Shown: positions 34,338 through 48,284 of the stretch, piece by piece | Layout: every line of letters starts with the position of its first letter | Numbering within the stretch: the stretch's first letter is position 1 | Assembly (NCBI RefSeq): GCF_041296385.1 | Contig: NC_091019.1 | Coordinates: forward strand, 8,703,264-8,767,263 | DNA from: Aphelocoma coerulescens | Lineage: Eukaryota > Chordata > Aves > Passeriformes > Corvidae | Length of the DNA: 64,000 nucleotides | Direction: 5' to 3' | The notes under the pieces: model-generated | Seen by the model: the letters and a program-made list of their open reading frames with translations, nothing else | What the model was told of the DNA's origin: nothing | Databases searched by the model: none | Translations under genes and position numbers: made by a program

Positions 34338-35937
34338 TGAAAGGATCATAGGACATGGTAAGAAAAAAGGGTTAGTAGGGCTCATAACTCCTGAGTCTGT
34401 CTAAAGACACCAGAAATCTCACAGAAAAGACATCTGCTGTATCTCGTCATCTTGAGCCACTCAAGAAACCCCAGAGGAGCTTCACAGATTTGGCAAATAA
34501 GGTTGATAAGATGCAGCCAGGCACATTAGGACTGGAATGTAGTGCTTGGCTCTGGAGATGGGGAAAGGAATCAGATAGTAAATATATATCTTCAGATACA
34601 CACCACCTCTCTCTCTTTGTCAAATGTTTCATGTAGTCACTACCCTGGAAATTGTCAGCATCATGTTAGTTGCCTCTTTTTCTTGTGGGTAAAACATGAA
34701 GTTGCAAGTGATTTGATTATCTATTAACAACAAGTGTTACAACCCATGCAAATGAGCTTCAATGTAAACTACTGATTCCAGGACTAAGGGACTTACAGGA
34801 ATATCCTGAAAAAGTAGGCACCAACTGGACTTAAATCCTGTTTCCAAGGGTCACAACTCAGCCAATTAAATTCAATACGTCCCTCTGAATAAACTACTGA
34901 AAAACATTAAGACCAAGCCCTAAGACTGAAGTAATTTGATGTCCTTTTCAACCATATTTTTGATAAAATCCTTTGTGTATTTTGGTCATTAAACATTGTC
35001 CTCACACCATTTAAGTGGGCTCACGGTGAAATTAAAGCACACAAAACCTCAGGCTAAAGCAAATCCAGGGTAGCAGTTCTGTTGCTTTTCACAAAGTCCA
35101 TCAGTTTAATACTTTTTCTCCAAAAAAGGGCAAAATCTACAGGTGAGATGACATTGAATTTAGACTTGCATTATCATTCATATTTTATTTTAAAAGCAAT
35201 TTTAAAGTATCTTTTCAATCTGGTTGTTGTGGGCAGTACATTTAAAAGTGTCTGTGTAGAATTGCCTGAAACAAATTACCATCTTACATTCCATATATTT
35301 AGGTTTAATTAAATTATTTCAACAGCCATTAATCCCTTTGCAAGAAATCAAAAGGAAGCTAAGAACTACTTAGAAATGGAAAAGATTTCTTCTTCTAGCA
35401 CCAAGAAATACCTTGACAAATTACATTTAATTGCAAATTTAAAATACTAACAAAAGCATAAAACCAGAACAAAAAAAAAGAAAGATGATTTTGTTATACT
35501 TTCAGTGGACATTTTTAAACAAATTTGTGTTTGGTTCCTGTCAGTTTGTAGTAATAAGTGAATCAGTATTAAAATCATGGCTTGAGTGATCAAACAAGAA
35601 GGACTGGAAAAGTTCTTTGGCAGAGATCCACTTACACAGGAACTTGGACTGCATACAGAGAAAATATACTACAGATGTATAAATTACACAGGTTGGGATA
35701 GTGCTGGTCAAAACCATCTATAGTGGACTCATGTGGGAAAGAAAGTCTGGACACCATAGATTAACTTACTTCAACCAGAAGCATTCAAACTAGAAATTAG
35801 CTAAAACCACATTTGCACAAGTACGCATAGAGAAGTTTCTAACCAGCTATGTTAACTAGATGTTCAAATGGAACAACCAAAGAAATTTAGCCAGCTGGAT
35901 TTATTGGTAAATCTTACATATAACTTTAGTTATAATT
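34338..35937. other. AT-rich intergenic DNA, nothing recognised
   Basis: No gene or element end was recognised. Confidence 0.55.
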
Positions 35938-36340
35938 ACGTGTTTTTTCAAGCAACCAATTAATTAAGCCGACCAGAGAGGCAAAATCAGTCCACATTTT
36001 ATTACAGGAAGTAACTTGCAGCCAAGGGTTAATTGTTGCAGAACTCCATTTCCATTGCTGCAAACAAACTTTATCAAAAGAGAATCCAAATTCCTAATTA
36101 TTTGCACAAAAGGCCAAACCAAAATAATGTAGTTTATTTGATAATTTTAACCAAGGACAGGCTTTTTTCCTGGGGACAAAGAGTCAGAGTAGAAGAGGAG
36201 CAATGCAGGATTGTTCAGTCATTCTTGGGGAAGATAAGGAACTGTGTCTGGACCTACTATCATTTATGGAAGGAAGGAGAAATTGGGGAACTAATATTGA
36301 GATGGGTTTTATGCAATATATAATAACATACAATGATATA
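35938..36340 (-). mobile_element. possible LTR fragment, minus orientation (low confidence)
   Basis: On the minus strand the bases near 35,968-36,006 read like an LTR R-U5 part: AATAAA in CCTGTAATAAAATGTGG, followed by GCCTCTCTGGTCGGC. The extent to the right and the termini could not be fixed, and no duplication was found. Confidence 0.35.
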
Positions 36341-37194
36341 TATAAATGCATAATATATTATCTCTATGTTTCTATGAGATGTAGATTTAACTTCCATGGT
36401 TGTATCCCTTTTGATGATTATGGATCGAGTCTGGCCATTGCAGATAGTCAGGTCATGAGTGCTTTTTGGACCTACGTGCTCAGTCCCAAGCAGAGTGTAG
36501 ATTTCAAGAAGTCTAAAGATACTGCCATGGAGAAAAGCTGCTCGGGCGACACACAGAGCACACAGACAAGAGAGTGAAAACTCCCAAATCCTTTCAAAAC
36601 TCCTGCAGGTCTTTCTATGATCTGTATTTGCCCAGGAAAATGCTTACCTGGACAGTCAGAAGCTGGCTTGCATTTGAATATTGTCAGAGAACTTTTGATG
36701 GATAGCAAGGCTGAAACAACTTGGTCAGCTGCCAGTGTGCAAGTACTGTAGATGGGAGCTGTGCCAACTTTAGCTGCATTACAAGGCAGCTATTTAGGAA
36801 GATTACAGCAACTTTTCCAGGTCCCATCTGTTTGCCTCCTTCAAGGTCAAACCATCTCTGCCTGCCCTCAGCATGCAGGCACATCGAAGAGTACATGTGT
36901 GACACTCAGACTTTCCTCCACGGTCTCACCTCTTGCCTCAGTGGTGATGCTACTCACTGCTGCATCTTCTCTTCTGGAAGCCTCCCTGGTCACTTTCTTC
37001 TTTCCCAGGTAGCACTTTTTGTGTGTGCCTCATGTGCCCTCCCCAGGTGAGCTACCCATGCAAGCCCTTTCTGCTCTGGGACCTGGCACCCAGCAAGGGC
37101 TGCATAGCCACCTGTTCCGCTGCAACATCTTCTAAATATGTAAAACATCTTCTATGATGATCACCTTTTTAATCACACTCCTTATGTGTGATAC
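36341..37194. other. intergenic DNA, nothing recognised
   Basis: No gene was recognised. Open frames up to 124 codons show no family features. Confidence 0.5.
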
Positions 37195-37405
37195 ATGAAG
37201 GGAGGAGACTCGCCAGCAGAGATGTGAGCGAATCTAAAGTTTTATTAAGAAGCATCAGTGTATATGTGTATATATATATATATATACACCCACACATATA
37301 TACGTATATATACGTATATATACATATATATACGTATATATACGTATATATGTAGATACATCAGGATCTGTATATATACGTATATATGTATATAATCAGG
37401 AGTAG

Positions 37406-37440
<35 letters not shown>

Positions 37441-37520
37441 CTCCTAAGAGCTTTATTTGGTTACAGCATACAGGCTTAATCACAGTTCTACAATAAATCA
37501 GTTCTCTTAACATTTTCTAC
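37195..37520 (-). mobile_element. LTR R-U5-like fragment disrupted by a microsatellite
   Basis: On the minus strand, CTTAATAAAACTTTAGATTC (about 37,231-37,250) precedes GCTCACATCTCTGCTGGCGA and GTCTCCTCCC. This is an AATAAA followed by a U5-like region. A second AATAAA (in CAAATAAAGCTC, about 37,450-37,461) lies on the other side of a long TA-rich array. This looks like an LTR whose R region holds an expanded simple repeat. The outer ends are not defined. Confidence 0.45.
37257..37434. repeat. long (TA)n / TACGTATATA microsatellite cluster
   Basis: About 180 bases of TA runs with interspersed TACGTATA, ACACCCACAC and GATACATCAGGATCTG words. The repeated TACGTATATA unit occurs several times. 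The tract is self-complementary and could extrude hairpins. Confidence 0.9.
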
Positions 37521-40500
37521 TGTTCGCTCCAAAGCCATGGCTAGTAGAGCACAAAGTGTGTACTGCTCCAAGTTTTTTCATGGACTGGTGGAGATGGTGT
37601 GCTGTTCTATGTTGATGTCGAAAGTAATTTGTCCAGTTCTGTCTCAGGTACACACTGCCCAGGGAGATGCTGTTGCTGCTGCTGGCACTGTTGCTGTTGC
37701 TTTCTGTTTAACTCTTTCCTTACACCAACACCTGTTACCCTAACACTTATGCCTTTCAAAAGCATTCCCCCAGTGCTGGCAGATGTCACTGTGCACACTG
37801 AATCTGTGGCTCTGGATGTGGCTTGGATTAGGTGACTTTCAAAAAACAACGTGCTATCTGAAAAATTACTTATTTCACTGTAAAATGTTTCTTTTTTCCA
37901 GATAAACTGCCCTCCAAAAACAGAACTATAATTGTTTGCTTGTCTACATGACATTTTAATTGAGAGGTTTTACTAACCACCATAATGGATGCACCAAATT
38001 ACTAGCTAAAGTCTGGAAAAGAACTACAGTAATGCCTGTTTTGAGTGGACAATGAATATATGAGGCAAAAAAAAGAGGGAAGTAGGTATGTATTTATAAG
38101 GAATGGTGTGGTCTTTCAGAAGGCAGAAGAGAAACAGATTCCTCCAGTATTTTTCTATATTTAAAAACCAAAGACCAAAAAACCCCACCTAAAACAGGAT
38201 TTTTCTGAAAAGAAGTGACTTATCTCCCTATACTGATAGTGACAGTAAGAACTGGCATCAGTTAAATTAGACATTGTATATATGTGGTGTAGATACCTCA
38301 GCTGTGATAATGTATTCTGAGGCTAAGAAGGTATTCCTGAAAAGTCAGCCCAGAAACAAAGTACACTTAAGAATACAGATAGTGTTTTACTAGGGAAATT
38401 CTTAAAATAGTGTGAATCTTTAGTGTTTAGTGTAGCATCCTTAAATGAAATGTTTGTTCAGCTGGAAATGAAACATTTGTGTGAATGTTTTTATAGCAGA
38501 CACTGAGTGTTTTCAGCTGAAGTCAGTTGAGGTCTGAGAACCTAACTTACACAGTATTTTGAAGTGTTCAGTGCAAGAAATCTTAGACTTGGTTTTTCAA
38601 GTGCATGAATTTTCAAGATGAAGTCCAGGTCTTCAAGTCAGCAGCTGGAAAATAAAAAGTGCACAACTGGCAGATATTATTTTCCAGCTGGTTTTCTAGC
38701 CAGCTGTAACTCAGCTCCCCTTCCATGCTTGTCCTGCCCCTCCTGCATGTGCCAGTCAGTGTGGCACTATCCACCGAAGCAGTATCACAGTATTCAGCAA
38801 TATTACCCACTGTCATTCATCCCCTATTCAGCACTGGTTTCTCTGTGTGCCCTGGCGTGGAAACTAACAGCTGGTCAGAAAGCTTCACAGACATTGATTT
38901 AAGCACCATTACTCTTTACCCTTGAGAATTCAGCTTGCACCCGTGAGAACTTTATCATCAACAGAAGCAAGAAACCCAAAACAAAAGAAGAGAACATGCA
39001 GCTGTCTGTGGGATGTTGTTTTTAGCTTAGATTTGTTTTCTTATGGGTGGTGGTTGCAACCTACCAATAAGTTTTAAGAGGTGCTAATGTAGAAGCCTAT
39101 GAGGACACAGCACAAGTGCCAAGGGACTATATAAATGGAAAATTTGTAGACTAAAGTCTTTTCTGTACTTTTACCTTCTGATGGAGTTGGTGTGCATTCT
39201 TTGCGGGTGTTGCGTCCATCTCAACAGCTACACCCTGGTAGCAACTGCTCCCCTGATGAGCACTCACCATGAGCCATCTGGAGTTGTTGAATTGTGCTGT
39301 TTAGTTCCTGGGCTTTTCTCAAGGGCTTTTCCTGGGCTTTTCTCTCTTGTCAAAATGGTCCCAGCAAGAACCTGGGCTTTGGTGTCTCTCAGCCCTTTTG
39401 CTCACAGAAAGCGGCACCATGTTATGAGGGACAACCACAGCATATAATTCTTTTCACCATTTGCTCGAACTTCATTTCTGAATTGTATCAGTCCTTGGCC
39501 TGTGGTGATTTACTGGGAGGATATTCAAGAATTCTTTTTCTTTGATGGCTCATTTCCCTCCAGTTTATGTCTATTTGCTGTATGTATGTGTACATATATA
39601 GTCATTTAGCTTAAATTGTTCTCATATGTCCCCATGAGCTCATAGGGCATTTATAGAAAGTAACTATATTGCTTCTCAGGCTTTATTTTAGTAGCCTTAA
39701 TGCAGTGTCTTCCAGTCTGTGTCATAAGACGTATATTTATGATTTGTTTTTAATTTGAAATGATCTTGCTCTAACAGGAAATTTCTGCTAACACACTGCA
39801 AGGTGCAGTCCGACTAATACAATCACACTAATACTTACTTATTTATGTCCAAAATATCTTGGTTGAAATAGAATGGGCTCCACTCAGATCCTTCCACAGC
39901 TGTATTAGAATCGTTTAGTTATCCTGTGATCAATTAATATCCAAAGCTTTTTCTCTTCTTCTGCCTCTAGTTTGCTGAGATCCAAGCTCAAGACAGAAAT
40001 TCTTGCTCTCAGTTCCAGAGCACATGGTTTTGCCAAATTTTACCCTGTTTCTATTTGCAATTTATAAATTATTCTTTATCCTCCTTATATTAATTATGTC
40101 TTCTCATTTTAGGGCACCATCATATTTAGTTAATCTCCTCTAGCTCTTTGTGGCAAAATCACTAATGAAAATGTTAAATTATGTTAGTTCCAAGAACAGT
40201 TCTGGAAGAACTCAATAAATTATCTTGTTCAAGATGGATATTTGTATTTTATTACAATAGAAGCACTTGTGGACCTGCTACTGCATCTTAGCAACACTTA
40301 AGTATTTCTGGAAGAAGAGACTTATCTTGGATTATAAAATGCTTGCTGATTGCTTTAGAGGTAAGATTTTGCCCCTACAATCATTAATAAGTATTTTCTT
40401 ATAATAAAAAAGCATAAAATCACTATGTGGGGGGAGCAATTTGAGCAATTTGAGACAGCGTGACTATGTTGGAGTCATAACGCAAGACTGGCATCAGTCA

Positions 40501-42064
40501 TTAACAAAAATGTAATTTGTAGTGGAAATCTGCCACCCTTGTAAGTTGGTTTAGATCCCGCATTTTTCCAGCTCTGTTTAGTGCATGCAAGGGTTTTCTC
40601 ATGATCATTAAAAATTCACTATTTTGATAATTTAATTGGGTTTGAATTTCAGGATTCAGGTCAGTTGAAATTTCTAACTTAGCTTAAAATACAAGGAGAT
40701 GGAATTCATGACAATTTCATCTGGTTTCTGGACAATGAAAGTGTGTTCTTCCCCTTTTCATTGTGAACAAAAATGCACAGTAAAATGGAACAGTTTTAAC
40801 CTGTCTTTCTTCACACAGTTTTAAGTTAGTAGTCACCTAACTTGTTAGGTGTCAAGGAAATAGATTTTGCGGAAACTGAACAGCATCCTCTTAAAAGAGA
40901 CGGGGAGTGGATGATTTACATCAGTGATGTATCTTTTGTCTTTATATGCAATTAATAAATCACAAGAAAATACGGGGTTCTTTAGTTTATATCAGAAAAT
41001 CATCAATGTACTTTAAAGTATTAAAGACATATGTCAGTCTAGCTAAGTGGGTCAATAAAGACCTAGCTCAAAACTGAATTATTATATCTACCTTTGAAGA
41101 AAACTGTAATATGTGAGCTACATATTTTGGCTATTTCTAAAGGATGAGGTCTCCTTAGTAATCCTTTTTGTTCCAATTCACTATTTAAATCTTGGCTATT
41201 ATTTTGTTTTCTGGAAGTTACTATAACATTTGCATGAACTGTGTCATGTAAGTTCAAAGATCTTGTCACGTGAAAGACGAGATTTTCTCAAACCCTTTGT
41301 ATTTGATTAGTCTGTCAGTACCTCTGGTCAGCTGACACCCTTGTGCACAACCAAGTCTGTTAGAGTCCAGTTACAGGGACCCTTCGGTAAAAACTCTGCT
41401 GGATTGGAGGGCAGTTCAGGGTCATATGGAAACAGAAAGACCCCCTTCCGCACCTTTAATTGGTTCATCGGTGCCTCAGGGAAGATTCAGGGACACATGC
41501 CAACATCGTAAGAGAGATCTCCTCCCAGGTCTCCACAATCAAGTATGTTATCTACTGCTGGCAACTGGTAGCTTCCTTGAAGGACTCACACATAACAATT
41601 CATGGAAGACTTTTTTTACTATAATAGAAAATTATTAAGGTTAAGGTTTGAAGATCGAAGGTGATAGTATCTGGCTGAAAAAATCTATTCAAAGCAATAT
41701 ACTAACAAGCTCTAATTACTAAAAAACCAGCTTGAGCTAATCTATCTGTGCACAGATTATGGTTCTTACCCCACAGACATCCCTATGTTATTATCTTTAT
41801 ACTAATTTTTATGTTTAGTTGGAGCTTGAGTGACCAGTCCTATATCAGTCCTATATCAGTGGGGGTTGGTCGTACTTTGGAGGTGGGTAACATCTGTATT
41901 GCATCTGAGGTAACCTTTGAGAATGGGGATGGGTGTCTGTGATCTCACCGTGGTTGCTAGTTCAAAAGCAAGAAATCTTTTTCCTCCCTTAGTTGACAGG
42001 TGCTATGTGGCTTATCAGGTACAAGCTATCACCTAGTATCCCCTTTTGCAAGGATTTAAACAGA
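37521..42064. other. intergenic DNA, nothing recognised
   Basis: No gene was recognised. A GCTGTTGCTGCTGCTGGC-type imperfect trinucleotide run lies at about 37,668-37,702. A 12-base tandem TCCTATATCAGT pair lies near 41,838-41,862. Confidence 0.5.
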
Positions 42065-42345
42065 GCCTGACTGTGGTATTTCCACTTCACTCCACCCTCC
42101 ATTTAGGCCCCCTTAGCATGTATTTTGTGGGGGAAGTTGGGTATGCTGACCACATTCCATCCAGGGAATAGCAACAGCAATTCCTCCCTAGAATTTTAAA
42201 TATTGTTATAACTATGTCTGTAACTTTCCATCCTGCTTCATCCTCCATTTTCATCCCCTGTTAGCAGGTATGCTGACCACAATTTTTGTAACTTTTTTTT
42301 TGTTTAATTTTACCCCCGGTCTGTACATTGCTTTGATGGCAACTA
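42065..42345 (+). repeat. imperfect ~130-bp tandem duplication, origin unknown
   Basis: Two related blocks each run from a CCTCCATTT motif, through a TTAGCA word, to TATGCTGACCACA (the latter at about 42,139 and 42,271). The similarity is loose. It may be part of an old LTR or satellite-like element. Confidence 0.45.
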
Positions 42346-42448
42346 ACAACCCTTACTGTAACATATTTCAGATTGTCAAATAGTCATTACTGGCACAGAA
42401 AGATGCATTTGTAAACCACAACATCTTTGTATTACATTTTCTCTAACT

Positions 42449-42664
42449 TGTTAGATATTAGGAAGAAATTTTTTACTGTGAGGATGGTGACCCACTGGAA
42501 CAAGTTGCCCAGAGAAGCTGTGGCTGCCACATCCCTGAAGTGTTCAAGGCTAGGTTGGATGGGGCTCCCCCAGTCTAGTGGAAGGTGTCCCTGTCCATGG
42601 CAGGGCAGTTGGAACTATATGATCTTTATGGTCCCTTCCAAACCAAACCATTCTGTGATTCTAA
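42449..42664 (+). mobile_element. CR1 LINE 3' fragment
   Basis: It starts in the conserved TTAGATATTAGGAAGAAATT block, passes through GTTGCCCAGAGAAGCTGTGG, and ends with CCATTCTGTGATTCTA. All are typical of the CR1 3' end in plus orientation. It is truncated at the 5' side. Confidence 0.9.
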
Positions 42665-43666
42665 GATTTGTAGTGTTCTAAATGGTTATTAGAACAGCAA
42701 TAATCAAAGAATGAAATACAGTGTAATGGTTTTATTGTAGAGATGTAAAAATGTTTGATAGTTGAGTGAATTGATCTGGCTGCGTACTCATTAGTTTAAG
42801 GTGACACTTTAATTTTTACATGTTTTAAGATAACGGACTCTTTTCTTTTAACCTCCACTGTACAAAGAAAATTAACAAAGAAAAAGTGGCCCAATGAGAA
42901 ATTGGAAATATCAGAAATTCATAAGCAGAATTTTCCAGGTATTCTAAGGAATATCACAGTAGATCTAAACAAGGGACAAAAATGTTCCATTAATTCTGAG
43001 AACTGACTAAAAACCAGTTTACCTTTGAAGGGTGATCTATTTGTAAACTTAGACAGTTTCTTGCTATGACTGAAGATTTAATAAAATCTTATCTCCTGTG
43101 AAATTCTTCATAATTCATAAGACATTTTGAGGTGTCATTCTTTGACAGCAGTATCCTGCAAAGGAAGGCGTGCAGGCAGGTAATAGAAAGGATTACACAC
43201 ATCAGCCACCACAACAGCCAAAGACTAGCCTCAAGGATCCAAAATTCCCTTCTGAAGGCCCCTGAGAAGCCAGGTTTCAAGCCTCCAGGAAATTATATTT
43301 TCCTCAAGGTCTAGCTTGAGTCAAATCAAACTAAATTCAACTCTTTTTTTAGCAAAGTGGCTTTTCCAGATGCTCAGTGGCGTAGTCATTCTTAAACTTG
43401 TTGGTAATGAGTAATGTTTGTTTGTAGTGTCTGGACCTCACCTGGGAATAATTGCCATAGCATTGGGGAACTGCTCTTCTGGGGAGCCACAAATCCCTCT
43501 CTCGGGTTCAGTGAAAACGTGATGAAGATGAGGCACTCCAATGAAGCATTTCAGGTCCAATGTTTTTTAGATATTTTTGTCTGATTCTGTTCCTGTGTTC
43601 ACATTTGTGTTTGAATTCTGAATCTAGTATGGCACAATGTTATTCTTTATTTGAATTCCAGTTACA
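42665..43666. other. AT-rich intergenic DNA, nothing recognised
   Basis: No gene or element end was recognised. Confidence 0.55.
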
Positions 43667-43783
43667 TCATAGAATCATAGAATGGCTTGAGTTGGAAAGA
43701 ACTTTTATAGGCTCATCTAGCCATGAGCAGGGACATCTTCAACTAGATCAGTGCCTCATCCAAACTGGCCTTGACATCCAGAA
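43667..43783 (-). mobile_element. CR1 LINE 3' fragment
   Basis: The inverted CR1 terminus CATAGAATCATAGAATGGCT is followed by GGGACATCTTCAACTAGATC and CATCCAAACTGGCCTTG. It is a short truncated copy. Confidence 0.85.
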
Positions 43784-46700
43784 GAATCAACTGTGTCCAT
43801 AAGCTAAGACAGCACTAGGGACAGTGTCTGTCCCAGAAAATAAACTCCATAAGGTGAGATTCTTGTAATATCTGAAAAATATGTATTTCATGCCATATGG
43901 TCCTCTTATACCTTGATACTTATAACCTAAATGTTTACATGAGGATGCAAGTTTCAAGAACATAACACAAACTGCATGCCTACAAAGACTTGTTCTATAT
44001 TGTGTTAAGAAGTACCCATCAGCTCTCAAAACAGCACAAAAAATTACATGTCACACAAAATAAAGTGACTTGTACACAGGTACAAAGAAAATCAAGGGTA
44101 GAGCCAGGAAAATATCAAGTTAGGAAAAAGAGAGGGATTCTTAACCTGTGCTGTCTCCACTCCTTGCCCTAAGCAGGCAGAACAGGCTTTCAAATTTTTC
44201 TATCCACAAACCTCTGCAAGGTCGCGTGAGGGAGATAACCCCTCAGTAAATTAGGAGTTTGTATCAATATCAAAGGAGATAGAAACAATAGTTTGTCCTA
44301 TTTTGGTAGTCTGAAAAAAAGAATTGTCTTTCAGCACCAAAACCAGTAAGTATTGGTGGCAGTGTGCAAACACACAGAGCTATGGGAATGCAAGTTTTTT
44401 ATTCCTGAAATAGAGAAGACAACTGTCTATTTGAAAATACGGGAGGAAACTGATGCACATGAATGTAATCTGGGGAAATATTTCACAGTAATCTAATCTA
44501 GAACTAATTTAAAAACACCACCAAAAAAACCCTCACCACCAAGAAAAAAGTTTGTTGGTGGGTCATCACAGGAGTGCAGCAGCAAACATTCCCTTTTTTG
44601 TAGGCTCCCTGCTAAAGCACTCAAAGACACTGTAGGTGATTAATTGTGTTCTTGTTTCAAAGAAGAATGAGGCTCAGCAACACAGTCTTTGTGCATGTGG
44701 TGCTTAGTGAACCCAGCAGCAAAGGCGATATGGGTAGAAGAGATAATACCATAATTTTCCAATTCTTTTCCACTTGCAGAATCCTAAGCGTCTCCCTGAG
44801 CAATAGGTATTTGGGCAGACCTACACTCTAAGATAACCACACACATAAAGGTCAGGAATTAGGCTGCATACTTTTATCAGCATGGAGATCTTGATTTCAT
44901 CTCACCACCTCTGCTTTTATCTTCTTCACTATCAGATCACTGCAGCAGTGAATGCAAAGATGAAAAGGCCATTGCATCTTCAGTCATTAACTGTATATAG
45001 TGATAAGTATAAAAAATTTGATAAAATTCTGTCAGTTGCAGTTCTGTCTGGTGACGTGAAAACTGCTCTATACCAGATCCAAGTCTTGTGTGACACTGGC
45101 AGTGCTTTCACAACCTGAAGGGCTACCACAGAATCACTCATCTACATTAAATGCCATTCCCATCTAAAATCCATTCCCATCTCTGAGATGTAGTTTTCTT
45201 TCTGTCTGATTTTTCATCAAGCAAAAAGCTTAACCATGGCATGTGAGAAATACAGATTTCAGTTTAGTTCAGACCTTCTGCTTAAACTTAATTCACTTCA
45301 GAAGAACCTGCTTATTCTGGCTAAGTGCTCCAATTTGAGAAGAGAATCAATTCCTTCTGTCTGAGGCAGTTGAGAAAATCTCATGCTCTGTCTGTGAAAA
45401 AAGATTACGAACTTCCTCACACCTCAAATGAGATTGCATAAGCACGTATTACACACATCTGCTGACTTTGTAATATACTGTTATAGAAAATTCAGAAATT
45501 AAAAAGGATTTTCTTACTTTGCAGAAGAAATTGGTATGTCTGTGCATTGAACAAAACAAAAAAGAGCAATATGGTTGCTCTTTATTTCGTAATATAAAGA
45601 AGTTTGTGCTTAATTTGAAGCACTTGCTCGGAGTTAAGCCCTCAGGTAACCAACTTTCTGAAGGGTGGGCCAGATCCATAGAGAAAGAGATCATTTACAG
45701 GCTGAAATTCTATTCCATTACTGTTGGTAAACACAAATATAAAATAACATATAAATATAAATTTATTTATATTATTATATAAATTAAATATTAAATAAAA
45801 TAATATTCCAGGTCCATTCAATACTGCCTCTTTAAATTTTAAAGAGCTGCTTCTCATGTCAGACTTTCAAAAGGAAGGAGCTAGGCTGGATCAGCAAGTT
45901 TGCTGTACAGGCATTCTGTAACTATATATGGATTTAGAAAGAAACTTAAGCCATATAAAGCTTGAATAGTAATATTGCACAGCAAGGAATTAGCAAGAAC
46001 TAATTGAGCTTCTTTCTATGAAATGATACAACCAGAAATTCAAGGCAGAATTGTTTCATTTGAGAGGAAACTGAATGTGAGCTAGGTGCCCCAGTTGCCC
46101 CTTGTCCACGCACATGGGACATGTCCTGCTCCCAGTATCTCAGCATTCCTAGCCATACCAAAAAGAGCCCTGCTTGGGAACAGTGCTTATTTTGCGGATC
46201 AACTCTGCCCAGCACTGAGAACATATTTTAAAAGTAACACTCTGAAAAAGATCAGTTGCTTTCTGCAAATGCTGAGGACTGTTTAGACATATAATTAATG
46301 TGCTCTTGCGCTTAAGGAAACTTGGCCTTTCTGCCTGGGATGATTTTGGCTAAGGGTCTGTTCTTGCTGCCTTTTGTTTTTAAGAAAGAAGTAGGTTGTT
46401 ATTTGTTGCTGAGTGAAATAGCAAGCACTATTAATATCATAGTGCTGACAAAGAAAGCCTTTTCCCAGTCTGCTGTTCTTTTTTTCTCTTTCTCTGGAAA
46501 TTCCTGATCTTTTTCCATAAACAGATGCAAACAGACTAACCATTTCCTGCAAAATAAGACAGTGAGTACAAAGTAGCACCAGCAGGGTTATCTTGCTGAT
46601 CAAAAGACATATTTTATTGTATGTCTGCACTGTCAAAGCAAAAAATTTCACCGAGATGAGATGTTTTGAGTCAGGGTGTTTGTCTGAAGCCAATTTTAAG

Positions 46701-47573
46701 CTGTGCTGCATAACGATGAAAGGCATTTAGGTGCAAACTGATGAAGTAGAAGGTTTTTTGACTCCCATCTTCCCAGCTACACCACATAATGCCATATTTT
46801 TGTCCTCACAAACCCTTTTTATGAATATGAGTTGCTGTCATGCTGACCTGACCTCCCCTGCCTAGAGAGCCAAAGCCCTGCAGGAGATGGGGATGCTCTT
46901 TGATGGCCTGAACAAGATCAATGAACCTGCACACACCAAAATTGCTAGAATTTGCTAAGCTTAAGAAAAAAATAAGAGTTTGGGCATTTATACATTTGAA
47001 GGCTCTCTGAGCCTTCTGATATTGGGCAGACTAACACTATCCTCAGCATACCAAACACTGCATATCAAATCTCAGGGCAAAACTGAGTTTATGTCCCTGA
47101 AACAGCTGACCTTTGAAGCAAAAATGCTTTGCAATCCCTGACTAGTGCAAGCTGCCACCACCAAGTCAGACAGGCTGGGAAAACTGAACACGAGCACTCC
47201 TCAGTGCTATGAGAAGAATGATATGACCTCAGCCTGATACTTTTTGTTCATTTGTTTCATGCTGAACATTTACTGAAGCTCTGTCCTTCATGGTTGATGC
47301 TTTAAACATCACTGTGTAGTTGTTGCCTAGAGGTCGTTTTTTCCCTGATATGAAAATTATGGCAAATAGCCTAGTCTTTACTCCTTCAGTTTATCCCTGC
47401 TTCCTATTCCAGCAGCACTGGAACTGTGAAACTGCCAGCCTCTACCTAGAGTTTGTCAAATATAGGTATGACAGTAACTGCAAGAAACAAAGGAAAGGAA
47501 ATGCTAATGTTACCACAACCTTGTGTGTCTATAGGGAATTTTATTATGCAGCTGGAGATCTACAGCTTTATTT
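43784..47573. other. intergenic DNA, nothing recognised
   Basis: No gene or clear element end was recognised. Short AT microsatellite-like words occur near 45,740-45,800. Confidence 0.5.
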
Positions 47574-47578
47574 CCTGG

Positions 47579-48284
47579 TGTCATGACCCACTTGATAGGG
47601 GGCATGATGTTCATTACAAATTCTTGACAGGTTGAACAAACACACCAGTCCATGTGTCAGGGAATTTTCTGCTTTACTGTAGAATTGTTTTAACTCTGGC
47701 AACTAGCCCACTACTTAGTCTCAAAAGCCTTGGCTCACAAGCCCTTAATTTTTACAACAAACTTCAACAAAATCCCAACTCCCACAACAAACTTCTGTAT
47801 AGAATAATGGGTATAACACGATAGTCACACTTTTCCAAGACAAAGCAAGACAGGAGAAAAATAAATGCAGAAGAGAGAGAAAGAGAAGAAAGAAGATCAC
47901 CAGGTCTTAGAGCCTGTGTTGGTCCTGCTGCATGGGTGGTCCAGATCTGGGGTAGTGAGACAAAGAGAAAGGGAGGAAAAAGAGAGGGGGACTGATCTAC
48001 TTCCTTTTATAGTTAACCTGGTGCATACCTCTCATGCTAACTAGATTTTTAATGCCATTTGGTCCACACTAGCTATTTCAAGCCCTCCAGGAACTGAATT
48101 GGGGTGGGGGGAGTTGATGCAGGTGGAATGACCATAAGTCTCAAGGCAGAAAAGAAAGTTGGATCAGCACAGTGCTGCCCCTCCTCTGGGGGACCTCTTG
48201 TCCAATCACAACTTTCCAGTTGCAACTGTCAGTCAGAATGTTTGAGAAAAAATGTTCTTACATGCTTATGCCTGGTCCTCCACA
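47579..48284 (-). mobile_element. solo LTR, ERVL-like family, copy 2
   Basis: Plus-strand edges TGTCATGACCC and CCTCCACA belong to the same family as 33473-34332. The flanking 5-mers are CCTGG (47574-47578) and TCTGG (48285-48289), which differ at one position. On the minus strand a TATAAAAGG promoter motif (near 48,010) precedes an AGTAAA element about 105 bases before the LTR end, giving the minus orientation. No internal ERV sequence is attached. Confidence 0.82.

Noticed and set aside
33473..48284. Interpretation of the two related LTRs as ends of one giant provirus
   Set aside because: Each has its own short duplication of different sequence, and no retroviral coding sequence of this family is seen between them.
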